A stretch of 64,000 nucleotides of DNA from the NCBI RefSeq assembly GCF_000687475.1, contig NC_057318.1, positions 1,736,001-1,800,000 of the forward strand, read 5' to 3'. Made by a program: the position numbers and the translations under genes. This document shows positions 32,942 to 45,500 of the stretch, piece after piece. Below the pieces are notes generated by a model. The model searched no databases, was not told where the DNA came from, and saw only the letters and a program-made list of their open reading frames with translations. The stretch comes from Ustilaginoidea virens (lineage: Eukaryota; Ascomycota; Sordariomycetes; Hypocreales; Clavicipitaceae). Position 1 is the first letter of the stretch. Each line of letters starts with the position of its first letter.

Positions 32942-34265
32942 ATAATAACTGGGTATATATTTTTTAGGAGCCTACCTTATAGAACAAGCTTTTATGGCTT
33001 TACTATAACGATCTACTAGCGGGTTATTTTAGTATATATCGTATAATAGAGCTGATAAATCGTTACTTTTATTAGCCTTTATTAAAAGAGGCAGTAATAG
33101 ATTATATATTAAGCTATATGATATATTAGAGGGTTATAGCGCGGCGATATCGCCTATATAGATAGCTTGAGTTGCTATTAATATCTTAGCGACTATAGGT
33201 CGAGTTATCTATAAACTTTATTATAGGATTATCAATAGCATTTTATAGGGAATATAAGGTTGATATAATCCTTATTATTATTAACCGATATACTAAGTAT
33301 TCCCTTTTTATCCCTATAAATACTACTATTAATGCAGCTAAGTTAGTAGTAGTATTCTATTAAAAAATCGAGTTTTAATTTAAGGCCCCTAAGGGTATTA
33401 TTTTAGACTATAGTACTATTTTTACTAGTAAATTCTAGTCGGACTTATATTATTAGTTATAGATAAAAAGGAGGTTATCGACTATATTTCACCCTTAAAT
33501 AGATAGCTAAATGAAACGAATTAACTAGGTCTTAAAATACTATCTTAGATGCTTTATTTCTAAAAACTAGCTTCTATAGCTAGTATTACTAGTGTAAGTG
33601 CAATTTGCCTATAATAATATAGTAAACCGTTTAATAGGATACTCGCTATATTAGGTACTAATAGGCTATTACCCTAAGTTTCGCTTAGCTATTAATACTA
33701 CTTTAAGAGAAAATCGCTTACTAAGTATAAGTATATAATTCTAAAAACTCTATTAACTGCGGAAGCAGCTATAAGCTAATTGGCAATAGGCTACTATAGC
33801 GTAGGCAAAATATTATAATTAGCGATATATATTATATATATTCTAAAGGGGTGACTTAATATTACTATCGGCTAAGAATATTTAACTAAAAGCAATAACT
33901 AAGAAGCTAATACTAAGGTTTTTAGGGCCGTTTCGTATACTATATATAGTAGGAAAGCAAGTATATCGCTTAGCACTTTTCGAAAAATACGATTAGATAT
34001 ATAATATATTCTATATTATACTTTTAGAGCTATAGAAAGGGGATAACTCTATAGAAACTTTAGTAATCCTAGACCTTAAAGAAGAAGGGGAAGAATATAA
34101 AATTAAAGAAATTAAAGACTAAAGGATTAAGCGAAAAGGCATATATTTCCTTATAAAGTAGAAAGGCTAGCCTAGTGAATATAATTAATAAATAGCAAAA
34201 GATAATATTTACGCATTAGTACTTATCGCATTATATTAGCGAAGAGCTAAAGATAAGGGTTAGAT
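32942..34265 (+). pseudogene. Gypsy pol, part 2: integrase and chromodomain
   Basis: Continuation of pol after LINE A3. The HHCC region precedes DDLLAGYFSIYRIIELINRY (about 33020). Core: VELSINFIIGL, where the first catalytic Asp has become Asn, then ILDYSTIFTSKF (second Asp kept), then HPQIDSQMKRINQ, where the catalytic Glu is now Lys. All are G-to-A changes. After the GPFRILYIVGKQVYRLAL segment comes a chromodomain at about 34090-34190 (YKIKEIKDQRIKRKGIYFLI, with aromatic Trp codons turned to TAG). The chromodomain marks the chromovirus lineage, whose integrases target heterochromatin. Confidence 0.88.
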
Positions 34266-35842
34266 AAAAATACGGAAATAGCGCGGCTCTATCGGCACAC
34301 ATTAATAATACTTATATATTAAATAAGAAAAACTATTAAAACGCTAATGCCAAAACGCTAAAAACGCCAAAAAACAAAAATAATAAAAATAAAAAAAAAT
34401 TAAAAATAAAGGAAAAATATAAAGGAAAAAAATTAATGAAAGACACTACTACTCTAAAGAGGGGGTATAGGGATAGGATACCCCTATATAACGGAATATA
34501 TATAGGCGAGACTACCGTTAGAGTTGCTATCGGTATAAATAATATTACTTATTATCTAATAGTAGCGGTTGACCGCTACTGCCTATATTATATACCCTGC
34601 ATTATAGGAGAGAAGCCGCGGCTTTATAGTAGTTTTTTAGACCGTATATTGCTTTTAGTACTAAGTGAAGATATTAGTATCGCATAGTAATAGCAATAGG
34701 GACTTAGCCGGCTTATATTTTTACTCTCTAGAAGAGGCATAGGATTATACTAAGTTACTATAAGCTGCTCTTAGTAGAATGTAAATTCGCAGTAGGCAGC
34801 CTTTAATTTTTATACTAAAGTTAGTTAAGTATAATATATAAGCGAAGAGGGGGATATATATGCATTAGCTTAATATTTCTATTAAGCTTAAAACCCTTAT
34901 TATAGTCTGAGTTTGACTTATTAAAGCCTTAGATTAGTAAAATCGAAGAGTAGGCAATCCTTATATAAGTATTCTCTAAAAAGGTATAGTATATCTTAGC
35001 GCTATCCTCTTTATCTACTATTATATTATCGTCCTTATCCTCTACTTAGGTATCTAAAAGGGACTATAGCTAAGCAAAAATCACGAGGAGATCCTTAAAG
35101 TTTCTTATTATTAAAGGCTAATACTATACAACCGATATATTAGCGATAATTATACGAAAAGGTACTAATAGACTTACGGGGAGGTAAGTACGGTTATTAG
35201 TATTATAATAGGTATATTACACCGTTATACTATTTGCATCCTTTTTTTAAATTATAGCGCGCTCTCTATAAGAATAGCACTTTTTTTAAACTTATAATAG
35301 AATAACGGTAAAACCATCTCTACTAATAGATTATCTATATAATCTTTTACCTCCTAGCGGAGGCATATTATATATATTTGTCGTACTAATAAAATTGGTT
35401 GCATAATAATCGCGCGCTCCTCTATTATAAACGATAAGATATCGTTGCTAACTGCATTAGTATTAGGCGGCGGTATATCGGCATTAAAAGCCGGATCCTT
35501 AATGCTACATTAGGATCTAGCGTTACTCTATTTATCTGCGGAACTAAATATATTATAATCTTCTTCATTAGGATAAAACAATATAGTCGTACTGCAAAAA
35601 ATTATATTTCTTAATTGAAAATATAGAATAGCGATAGATGATATTAGAGGAAAAAAAGAGATAGTAATAGTGATAGGGAGGGGAAAAAATAACGAACTAT
35701 ACGCGATATATATGGGATATAGGGGCACATTGATAGTAGGGCCTACTAGAGGCAAAATAAATAATATGCATGCGATCGAAGCTATTGCCCTACAAGTTGT
35801 AAGTGAACCGGTCAAAAGCCCGGCTAGAAGAGGAGGGGCAAT
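34265..35842 (-). pseudogene. Extra region between gypsy pol and 3' LTR with a probable antisense frame
   Basis: A chromovirus normally ends shortly after the integrase; here 1.58 kb follow. On the minus strand, from about 35580 to 35235, one frame (starting NEEDYNIFSSADK, with LLVEMVLPLFYYKF) has stops only at TAA/TAG codons. After a shift near the T-runs at 35230-35300, a second block (VEDKDDNIIVDKEDSAK) runs to about 34820. I do not recognise the protein. Short open plus frames at 34436-34687 and 35670-35885 overlap it and are less convincing. The purine tract GAAGAGGAGGGGCA at 35827-35840 is the polypurine tract before the 3' LTR. Confidence 0.5.
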
Positions 35843-36076
35843 TATAAGGCCCTGCCCCGCGACTATAGGATGGAACGTAGGATAGGGCCCTATAGTTCTA
35901 GAAGAGGATATACGGATAATTAGCGACTATAGAAGAGGCGTAAACCCTGCGAACCAGCCGCAAGTCATGGCAGACTTGCGCATATATAGCTATATAGTCT
36001 GGGACACTTCTGATCTCTCCTCAAGCTTTAGTCTAATATACTAGATTGACCCTACCTAGCCTTTCCAACCCTTACA
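35843..36076 (+). repeat. Gypsy 3' LTR (234 bp)
   Basis: Same length as 17622-17855 with scattered differences. It keeps the intact CCTTACA terminus, followed by the CCCCC duplication and LINE A2 endonuclease sequence. Confidence 0.92.
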
Positions 36077-36081
36077 CCCCC

Positions 36082-38037
36082 TCGCAATTATCTATATAAT
36101 AATAATCCTTTATTAGAATATATAGAAGAAAACTACTCTTATAAGACTAATGCTTTATTACTAGCGTAAGCCTAATATTATAGCAATCTAAGAACCTATT
36201 GCGCCTAGATGGGCCCTACTAAATCCCAGCCTTAGAAGATGAGAATAGCAATATATATCTATAAGCGGCATAGGCCCGGCATATAGTCTAGTAATAAAGG
36301 AACCGACTAATATAAGATTTTCCTATTATATACTAATATTTACTTTATTTACTCCTCGGGCTATAAGCTAAACTAGATAACCCTTTTTACTGTATTTGCT
36401 AAGCTTTTATCCCGCCCTTATAGTGCCTTTATTAGGGACTTTAATATATATTACCCTCTTTAGGATAACTTAGATTAAACCTCGCTTAGTATTAATACTC
36501 TCTTTAAATTTACAATATAGTAGCGGCTTAAGCTAACTACCCTTTATAGTAAAGTAATAAGAAGGGCTTTTAAAAAGAGAAGTAGTATTATCGACTATAT
36601 ATAGGTTATATTAGATATTAAAGTTGAATATCTTAGAAATTCCGACCTTATTAGGTCTAATTATATCCCCTAGCTTATATATATTAAGACTAATAACTAT
36701 TATATAAAAGCCCCCTTCTTAAAGAATAGTTAGAAGTCTTTTAATTAATATCTTACTTAAGCTAAAGTAAAAAATAGGCTTACTACCTATTACGCTAAGG
36801 CCCTACTCTACTCCCCTACTAAAATAGATATATATACCAAGTAGCTTACTAATTAACTTTAGAGTATTATTAATATTGCGGTACTAAAAAGGGCACCTAA
36901 AGCTCCCAGTATAGAGCCCTAGTAGAACTCCTGCGCTAAAATAGCCTAAATAGTAGTAAAAAAGGCCTACCGAAAATAGGTAGTATATTATACCCTAGAG
37001 AATCTTAGCGCTACTTAAGAAGTAGGAGCGACTTAATCCTATATTATCTAAAAGGAATAGTACTAATTATAGCAAGAAGCCCTTAATAAAGTAACTGCCT
37101 AAAATACCGACTTATAGTCTCTAGAGAAATAAGCCCGCTTATATAGTAGCCTCCCGCCTAAATTAAAAGAGATCCCTCTATTAGAATAAAGCAATCTAGG
37201 CCTAAAGGCAATAATATATAAAGAGAAGGTATAAGTACTCGCCTAATAATTCTTCCCTACCTCCTAGGCTATTTATAATAATATCCCTAACCTAATATTC
37301 CCCTAATTTACTACTACTATATTCCCCCCTATAGACTCTTTTGCTTATAAAGAGGTATATACTATATTATATAATATAGTAGGCTAAAAAGCATTAGGCC
37401 CTAATAGGCTCCTAATAGGATTCCTTAAAGTATATAGCCCTCTACTCATTTAAACCTTTATATACTTCCTTAATAAAATATACTGCATTAGGTATTACCT
37501 GGCCTAATTCTAAGAGGCTAAAGTAGTAGTATTATAGAAGCCTAGGAAAAGGCCTAAGGAATATTTAAAGGCAGAAGAATAAAGACTAATATTACTACTT
37601 AACCTAATAAAAAAGGTTATAGAAGCTATAATCGCAAGGCGGCTTACTACCGCCCTTAAGGAGGGTAACCTCCTCCCAGACTTTTAAATAAGTAATAAGG
37701 CAAACCGGTTAACTAATATAGTATTAAGTATACTAATTAAGATTATACGTACGATTTAGTACTATAGTAGGATCGCTTCGCTCCTCTAACTAGATATATT
37801 AGCAGCATTTAATATAGTTAATTATACCCGCCTTATCTATCTACTTCTTAATAAAAGGCTTTTATTATAGCTTATAATATAAGTATATAGCTTTACCGAC
37901 TTGCGAATAGTATAAATCTACTTTAAGGGATAGCTTATAGATAAACTGCTAATTACTATTAGAATACTATAAGGGTCCCCTTTCTCTTTTATCCTCTTCT
38001 TTATCTATATTATACCGCTCTATAAGAGGCTATAAAA
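36082..38037 (+). pseudogene. LINE A2 ORF2, part 1: AP endonuclease and RT
   Basis: ORF2 resumes after the gypsy. The endonuclease carries RDFNIYYPLQD-type residues near 36440 (GDFN-type motif). A linker with PTKIDIYTK and APKAPSIEPQQNSCAKIAQI follows. RT starts near 37350 (KALGPNRLLIGFLKVYSP), motif A LDILAAFNIVNYT is near 37790, and motif B QGSPFSFILFFI at about 37970. It is then interrupted by truncated LINE A4 at 38038 and continues at 40588. Stops are TAA/TAG at former Gln/Trp. Confidence 0.78.
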
Positions 38038-40572
38038 CAGCTGAAACAGCATGCCAGGTTCTTAGGGGTCGAAATCTACTATAAGCTAAAATAGAGGGAA
38101 TACTATATTAAGATCGCAAAGAAACTCGAGTGGTAGTAACTCGCACTTACGGCGATAGCAGCCTCTACCTAGGACTACTAATATCGGGAAGTACGTCTTA
38201 TCTATATACAGGTTATCTAAACCTCTATCGCTTTCGGCGCAGGGGTATAGTATACCCCTACTACCCCTAGAGGGGTAGTAAAAGGTATTATAAAATCCCT
38301 AGCTATAGAATAGTTAGCCTGCCTCTATATAATCACTAGGGCCTTTAAGGCTATACCGCTAGATACCCTTAAAACTAAGGCGGCTATATCCCTAATCGAC
38401 ATCTATCTTAATTATATCTATTAGCGGTTCCTTAAAAGAATAGCTAAGATAGGTATAACCGATAGGATTAACTATATATTAATAGTAGTAATAGCGATGC
38501 TCTAATGCTAATAAAAGAAAGGCCACTAAAGACCCTTAACCTATATACTATTCCCCGATTTTAACTCTAGCTAGCTTCTAGCCGAAGAGCGACTAATAAA
38601 AGACTAATATAACTAATAGTAGAATAATTAGGTAGTAGTAAAGGCAAGATACCCCTAACATAAGACCCTAGCGGCCGAGAGGGTACTAGACTTCTAATCT
38701 ATAGCGAAAATAACCTAACTATATAAAGGCCTATAAAAGTATAAGTCGGTAATATTTATCTAACTCTATATAAAAAAATCGGCTTTAACTCCTTTTTTTG
38801 CTTTTAATAAGTACCCTTAGTGCTATTAGCTTTCTACCGCTATAGGGAAGGCCCGGAAGACCTCTATTATATTATCCTCTCCTGCTTAAAATACTATAAA
38901 TAAAGGTATATACTTTTTAAACCTAGTCTTAGCCTTAGCTTACTTTGCAACCGATATAGTATATTTATCGCACTTAATAAACTATGCCTTATATAGATAA
39001 TCGCCTATTAGATACTTAATATTGACCGATTTAACTAATTCCGGCTTGCCTAATCCCTTTAATATAGTATAGCTAAAAGAGCTATTAAACTCCCCCATAT
39101 AGCCCCTATATAATATTTACGGTAATCCCGCAGTAGGAATAAAGAGCCCTAGGAATAAGTAAATCTTTTAGGCCCTATAGGCTAAAACTAATCGATAGTT
39201 ATTATCTTAATATTAAGGGTATTCTCCTTCCCTTCCCTCTTTTTACTCCCCCTATTGCCCTCCCCCCCTTTATCCCTATCGTTCCTAATTTACTCCCCTT
39301 TTAAAGCCCCCTCCCCCCCCTTTTAGGCTAAAAAAACCTATAATAATACGGCAATATCCTTTTAGGTATAGGCCTATTATTCTAAGGCGAGGACCTTCTT
39401 TTCCTTAAGGTTTAATATCTCCTAGGTTACCCTAAGAGCGCTAAAGCCCCCTACTGCTGCCGCTACTATTACTACTGCCTATCTATACCCCTAAGAGGCG
39501 GACGTTTATTTAGCCTTCTACTAGAGGGCCTTATAATTATCTACCTAAAGGCAAAGATAATTAGCTAATAACCCATACTATATATAAATCGAAAACGCAC
39601 TTTTATCCCCCTAATAATAGTCTCTTATACGTCTAAGAGTTCTTATACTAAGACCTAGTTCCTAAGGGTTCTCTCTAGGGGTATATATATCTTGCCCGCT
39701 AAAGCGCAGGGATAGTAGGCCGCCTTAATCCCTATTTATATTAGCCTCGCTAGAGAATATGTACGACCTAGCCTATACCTTATTGACTGTAGTATTAATA
39801 CTTAAGGTCCTCCGAGCATATTAGATATAGCCCGTATAGCTATACATATAATTCTCTAGGCTACTATATAAGGGTTAAAAGTAGTTCTGTAGCGCGCTAA
39901 ACCCATACTTACCCCTTTATTTAGTATTACCGACCGTTTAGGCATTTTTATTTCTACTATTGCTATTGCTATTATTATTACTGCTGCCGATCTGCTAATA
40001 GGGTCAGTATTGGCCTTATATTGCGATAGAGGGGTTATTATATACTTTAGAATTAGCACTATAGAGGAAAAGAAGAAAAAGAAGAAAAAGCATAAAGCCA
40101 GGGGGTATTACTAACCTATATACTAATGTAGTGCCTAAGGCTAATCGCTCCTATCTTTAAATTCGGCTCACTTTTGCCTATATACTATAGACTAACGCGC
40201 TTAAGATACGCCTAGGCCCCTAAAGGCGTATACCCGGCGAGAATACCGCTAATCCCACCCCTTTAGCCTTACCTTCCCCTTACTTTATACCTAATAATGC
40301 TCTAACCTAAACCCGATACTCCTAGAATTTATACTCGTATTCTTCCTAAGTAATACCGCTAGATATAGTCTTAAGCGGTTATATACCCTACTCTCTTACG
40401 CACTAGATACCCGCCGCCCCTGCTGCGGGGCGATATAAAGTAGAAATTAAGATTGCAGGAAGGGTTTTCCTCCCGGCTATTAGGTTTTTCCTTTCCGAAT
40501 CATCTCTATAGAAGTACTAGATAGGTTATTTAGCTCTAAATAGCCTCTAGCGTAAATTCATAATAATATTAA
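38038..40572 (+). mobile_element. LINE A4, 5'-truncated insertion in A2 ORF2
   Basis: 2.5-kb copy that begins inside the RT thumb (LKQHARFLGVE-type residues) and ends in hairpin, CCTCTAGCG and a (TAA)n-like tail at 40545-40572. A perfect 15-bp duplication TAAGAGGCTATAAAA is at 38023-38037 and 40573-40587. It therefore looks like an internal deletion of A2 but is an independent 5'-truncated insertion. It contains the ORF2 C-terminus (38060-39170; AFKAIPLDTLKTKAA, SCLKYYK.R) and the antisense gene. Confidence 0.88.
39220..40059 (-). pseudogene. Antisense ORF of LINE A4
   Basis: Minus-strand copy of the unknown antisense protein. The open block 39856-40059 reads MLILKYIITPLSQYKANTDP through the microsatellite to MPKRSVILNKGVSMG and NPYIVA. 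Downstream, leftward, are IGRD...LCL-type and GDK/FSIYI residues, VDNYKAL-like and LNLKEKKVLALE-like residues, and a Lys/Gly-rich tail. The same gene as in A1-A3 and B1-B3. Confidence 0.62.
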
Positions 40573-40587
40573 TAAGAGGCTATAAAA

Positions 40588-40894
40588 GGTAGCCTTAACT
40601 ATTATACTTAATTTTACTAATAATATAAATATTATAGCCTATAGGAGAGATATAAGGGAGATAAAGGCGTTATTTAAAAAAGTATAGCTTATCTGCAATA
40701 GCTAATCTAAATAAGACGGACTTAACTTTAATCCTAGTAAAAGTAAGCTTATCTACTTTACCTATATATATAAGGCGGATAAGACTAAGGTATAGCTTAA
40801 AACTATAATAATCTAGCCGAAGTAGTATATTAGATTTTTAGGAGTTAAAATCTATTATAAGCGAAAATAGAGGGAATATTATATTAAGATTATA
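40588..40894 (+). pseudogene. LINE A2 ORF2, part 2 (RT palm/thumb fragment)
   Basis: Short piece between LINEs A4 and B2. It includes the catalytic-loop equivalent (FTNNTNI-like for FADDTNI, about 40607), FNPSKSKLIYFTYIYKADK, and QPKQYIRFLGVKIYYK. It continues at 47521 after B2. Confidence 0.75.
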
Positions 40895-41189
40895 GAAGAA
40901 GCCGAAAAAAAATTTTTCGCGATTTCGCCCGCACCTAGGTAGCGGCACAGAACCGCCTCTAAAATCAATTCTAATAATCCTAATCGCTTCCTCTCGTCTG
41001 TTTACCCCCCTCGCCTATAGCATATCGCGTCTAGGGAGTAGGCGCAGCAGGCGCGAACGAAATAATAAATATCAATAGAGGGAATAAGGGCAGTATTGCA
41101 TACAGCCGCTATAACCCTATTATTACGATCGCGAATAGCATATAGTATAACTAGACTGAAACCGAGCCTGCCTAAGAGTAGAAGCGACT

Positions 41190-42480
41190 TACTACTATTA
41201 TAATTAAAGAATCAATAAAAGAGCTTTAGGATTATATCCCCTTAGTAGTACTAGGATGAGTGCGAGAAATTATAGAAACTGTAGCCGATACGGCCTGCAG
41301 TGAGGCTACCCTAGATCCTATTAGCACCTTTACTAATATAATTTCGAAGACTATCGAAAAAGCCGTTAAATCGGCCCTTTAGGATATCCCGAAATAGGCG
41401 CCGGTTACTACCTAGGCAAATATCGCGGCATAAGGATATATTGCTGCTGCTATACTACCCTAATATACCATCGCCCCCCTTCCAGTCCCGCTATATATCT
41501 ATAGGGAAATTTTGATTAAAGGCAATAGTATTAGTAAGGTCTTATATAACTAAATACTAGTTAAAATTATAGATGCTATTAATAGAGCTACTATTAGGAA
41601 TACTACGGTCGCGGCATATAGGCTATATAGCGGCGATACTATTATTATCTTTATAGAAGAAGTAGTAAAAAGTCTTATTATTAATACGACCTAGGTCTGA
41701 CCTGCCTTTAGGCAGGAGGTAGAATTAAACCGATGCTTATTTAGTCTTATTATTAAGAATTTCCCTATTAGCTATATAGTAAATATTACAACTGAAGAAA
41801 TCTGCTAAAACCTTACTAAAGCGAATAGAGAAGGCTTTATTAAAGCCTCCCCCTACTACCTATATAGGACTACTATATATATGCCCCTAATTATAGGCGT
41901 AAATTCTATCGATTTTGCTAATAAGCTCTATAAGTCTAGTATTATCTATTAGGTAGAGATATTCAAAGCTAAACCTTATAATAACGCCCTATACCCTAAA
42001 TAGTGCTATAACTACTTTAAGTTTAGATATATCGCGGCCTATTGCGTAGTGGCTTTATAGTGCGGCCGATATAGTGCGGAAAGGCACCTAGAAGGGAAGT
42101 AGGCCTACTTAATAGTCTCTTATAGATAAAGAGAGTTATACTTTAACTATAAAGGCCTATACCTAGTATAGTCCTGCCTTTATAGAACCTTAAACGAATA
42201 GTAGGAGTTAGCTAAGAATTCTTATATTAGCCGACTTAGGCTCTTTATAACGCCTCCTATAATATCTATAAATGCTATTCTTATTGCGGAACCAAACCGA
42301 TATAGAGTAGTTAGTATTTTACCCCTAAGGGAACCGATTAAGTATATTATCTTAAGAGGATCCTCCCTATATAAATATAGCTGCCGCTTTAGCTAAAGGG
42401 GCTCTATCTCTAGAGGAATATTTAATACCAGACTAAACTATACCCTTATTGCGTTCTTATAACCGGTCCTAATATTAGGA
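41190..42480 (+). pseudogene. LINE B2 ORF1 (gag-like)
   Basis: Long plus frame broken only by Gln/Trp-type stops: ELQDYIPLVVLG, TFTNIISKTIEKAVKSAL, IYREILIKGNSISKVL, then the knuckle region at about 42000-42110 (QCYNYFKFRYIAAYC and CGRYSAERHLE; CX2CX4HX4C with some Cys/His turned to Tyr). The start is not determined. Role: RNA binding and ribonucleoprotein assembly. Confidence 0.72.
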
Positions 42481-42559
42481 TAGATTAGGACCCTATTGGC
42501 CCTAGAGCCTATACTTACTCTAGCCCCGACCTCTGCCTCTACTATAATTATTGATATAC

Positions 42560-45500
42560 TGCTGCTACCGACCCCTATATGCCTATCTATATAATATTAG
42601 TCTTTTACTAGAATATATAGAAGAAAACCTCTTTTATATAAATAGTGCTTTACTACTAAAGCGAATCTAATATTATAGCGATTTAAGAACCTGCTATACT
42701 TAGCCGCGCCCCGCTAAGCCCGAGCCTTAATAAGTATATATTAGTAGCCTATAGCAGACGAGCGGCGATATATATTTATAAGCGGTATAGTCTTAGTATA
42801 TAGACTACTAAGAAAGGACCTAATTAGTATAAAGTCTGCCTTATTAAAACCAATATTTACTCTATCTACTCCCTAGGCTATAAATATAATTAGACCACCC
42901 CCCTTATAGACCTTATAAGGCTCCCGCCCCGACCTTAAAGCATATTCGTTAGAGACTTTAATATATATTATCCCTTATAGGATAGCCTAGATAGAACCTT
43001 ACCTAATATTAATACCCTTTTCGACCTTATAATATAGTAGAGATTCGGCCTAGCGACCCCCTGTAGCGAAATTATATAGTAAGCGCTAAATAAAAGAAAT
43101 AGTACTATAGACTATACCTAGGTTATATAAGACCTTACTATTAAGTACCTCGGTAATATAGACCTTGCTAGGTCTGATTATATCCTATAGCTTATCTATA
43201 TCAATATTAGCAACCTATAAGCCGCTAAAGCCTACCTGAAAAATAGCTAGAAATCCCTCGACCGATATTTTACTTAGGTAGAAGCTAAAAACCGCCTTAT
43301 GCCTATTGCTACTACGGCCCCGCTTAGCTCCCCTAAAGAAATAGATATATATACTAAATAGCTTACTTACTAACTTTAAGAAATTATGGATATTATAGCC
43401 CTAAAGAAAACCCCTAAAGCCCCCGCTATAGAACTATAGTAGAATAACTATATAAAAATAGCTACTATTGCCGCGAAGAAAGTATACTAGAAGTAGGTAG
43501 TATACTATACCCCTAAAAACTATAAGGCCGCTTAAGACGTAGGAGCTATTTAAACCTAGGTTGTATAAGAAGAGCGATAATACTTTTAGAAAGAGGCATT
43601 AAGGAAAGCTATAGTATAAAATATAGACCTTTAGTCCTTAGAATAATAGGCTAGACTATATAGTAGCCTCCCCCCTAAGTTTAGGGAGATCCTATTATTT
43701 AAATACGCCGGCCTTAGCTACCTTTTAGCAATTATATATAGCGATAAAGTATAGGTCCTCGCTTAATATTTCTTCCCTTAGTCCTATATAATATTTAAGG
43801 ATATATTAGACCTAATCTTCCCCTAACTCGCTAATATAGAGTTCCTATTATATAAGAGATTTATATATAAAGAGGTCTATACTGCCTTTTACTATATAGC
43901 TAGTTGGAAGGCCCCTAGATCGGATAGGCTACTTATAGGATTCCTTAAGGCATATAGCCCCCCCTTAATTATAGCTTTTACCTACCTTCTTAATAAGTCT
44001 TACTATATTAGGCATTATTTAGCCTAGTTCTGGGAGGCCTATATAGTTATATTAAGAAAGCCGGGAAAAAAACTAAAGGAATACTTTAAAGCGGGAGGCT
44101 AAAGACTAATATCCTTATTTAACTTAATTAGTAAAGTCCTAGAAGCTATAATAGTATACTGGCTTACTACTGCCTTTAAGGAGGGTAATTTACTCCTAGA
44201 CCTTTAGATAGGAAATAGAGCTAATCGTTCTATAGATATAGCCTTTAGTACTCTTATAGAAATAGTTCATATAGTATAGTATTACAGTAAGATCGCTTTA
44301 CTCTTCTAGCTTAATATATCTGCAGCCTTTAATATAGTAAATTATATTTAATTTACCTATTTGCTTTTAGAAAAGGGATTACTACTATAAATTATAATAT
44401 AGGTTTGCGGCTTTACCGACTTTTATATAGTATAAATTCACTTTAAAGGCAAATTAATTAATAACCTACTTATTACTATTAGGGTCCTATAAGGGTCCCC
44501 TTTCTCCCCTATCTTTTTCCTAGTCTATATTATACCGCTCTATAAGAGGCTTAAAAAGGTAGCCTCTATTATCACCCTAAGGTTTATAGATAATACTAAT
44601 ATTATAGTATATAGGAGGAGTATAAGGGAGACTTAGATCCTACTCGAAAAGGCATAGATAATCTATAATGAGTGGTCTAAGTAAGCCAGGCTTAATTTTA
44701 ACTTAGGAAAGAGTGAGCTTATTTATTTTATATATACTTATAAGGCGGACGAGATGCCGGTCTAATTTAGGATTATAATAATTTAGCTAAAATAGTATGC
44801 CTATTTCCTAAGGGTTAAAATCTACTGAAAACTTTAGTAGCGTAAATACTGCATAAAAATAGCTAAAAAGCTTAAGTGGTAGCGATTCGCCTTTATAGCA
44901 ATAGCGGCCTCTATATAGGGATATTAATATAGGGAGGCCCGATTAGTCTATATATAGGTTATTCGCATTACTATCGCTTTTGGCATAAGAGTATAATATA
45001 CCCCTACTGCCCCTAGCGGGGTAGCAAAAGGTATTGCAAAATTACTAACTATAGAATAATTATCTTGCCTTTAAACTATTACTAGGGCCTTTAAGGCTAT
45101 ACTAATAGATATCCTTAAGACTAAAGCAGCTACCCTACCTATCGATTTATACTTAAATTATATCTGCTAATAATTTTTAGAAAGGATAATAAAGATTGGG
45201 ATAACTAAGCGAATTAATTGCGCCTCTATTATAGTAGCGGCGATACTCTAATGCTATTAGCGGAGTAATTATAAAGGACCCTAGATATATATCCTATTCC
45301 TAGAATTCGACCTATAGTAGCTAATAGCTAAGAAATGCCTAGTAAAAGAGTGGCTTATTAAGTAGTCTAAATATTAAGCCGCTATAAGAGCGAGACGGCG
45401 GCGATATAGGCTTATAGCGGTAGAGAGGGCCCTAGACTTCTATTCCTTAGCTATAATAATTTAGCTTTATAATAGCCTTCTTAAATATAAATCGGCTATA

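Larger units (their letters stand above)
17622..36076 (+). mobile_element. Ty3/gypsy chromovirus with 234-bp LTRs, split by LINE A3
   Basis: LTRs at 17622-17855 and 35843-36076, both 234 bp, with 7-bp inverted ends TGTAAGG/CCTTACA (TG and CA partly RIP-altered). A CCCCC duplication lies at 17617-17621 and 36077-36081. Without LINE A3 (21508-32925) the element is about 7.0 kb. The order gag, protease, RT, RNase H, integrase, chromodomain assigns it to Ty3/gypsy chromoviruses. About 1.5 kb between the chromodomain and the 3' LTR is extra and seems to hold an antisense frame. RIP has introduced many stops and active-site changes, so it is dead. Confidence 0.92.

Noticed and set aside
34436..34687. 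83-residue open plus frame after gypsy integrase
   Set aside because: No recognisable domain, no start context, and it overlaps the region with a more protein-like minus-strand reading. Kept only as part of the extra gypsy region.
35670..35885. 71-residue plus frame running into the gypsy 3' LTR
   Set aside because: It ends inside the LTR and overlaps the polypurine tract; probably chance.
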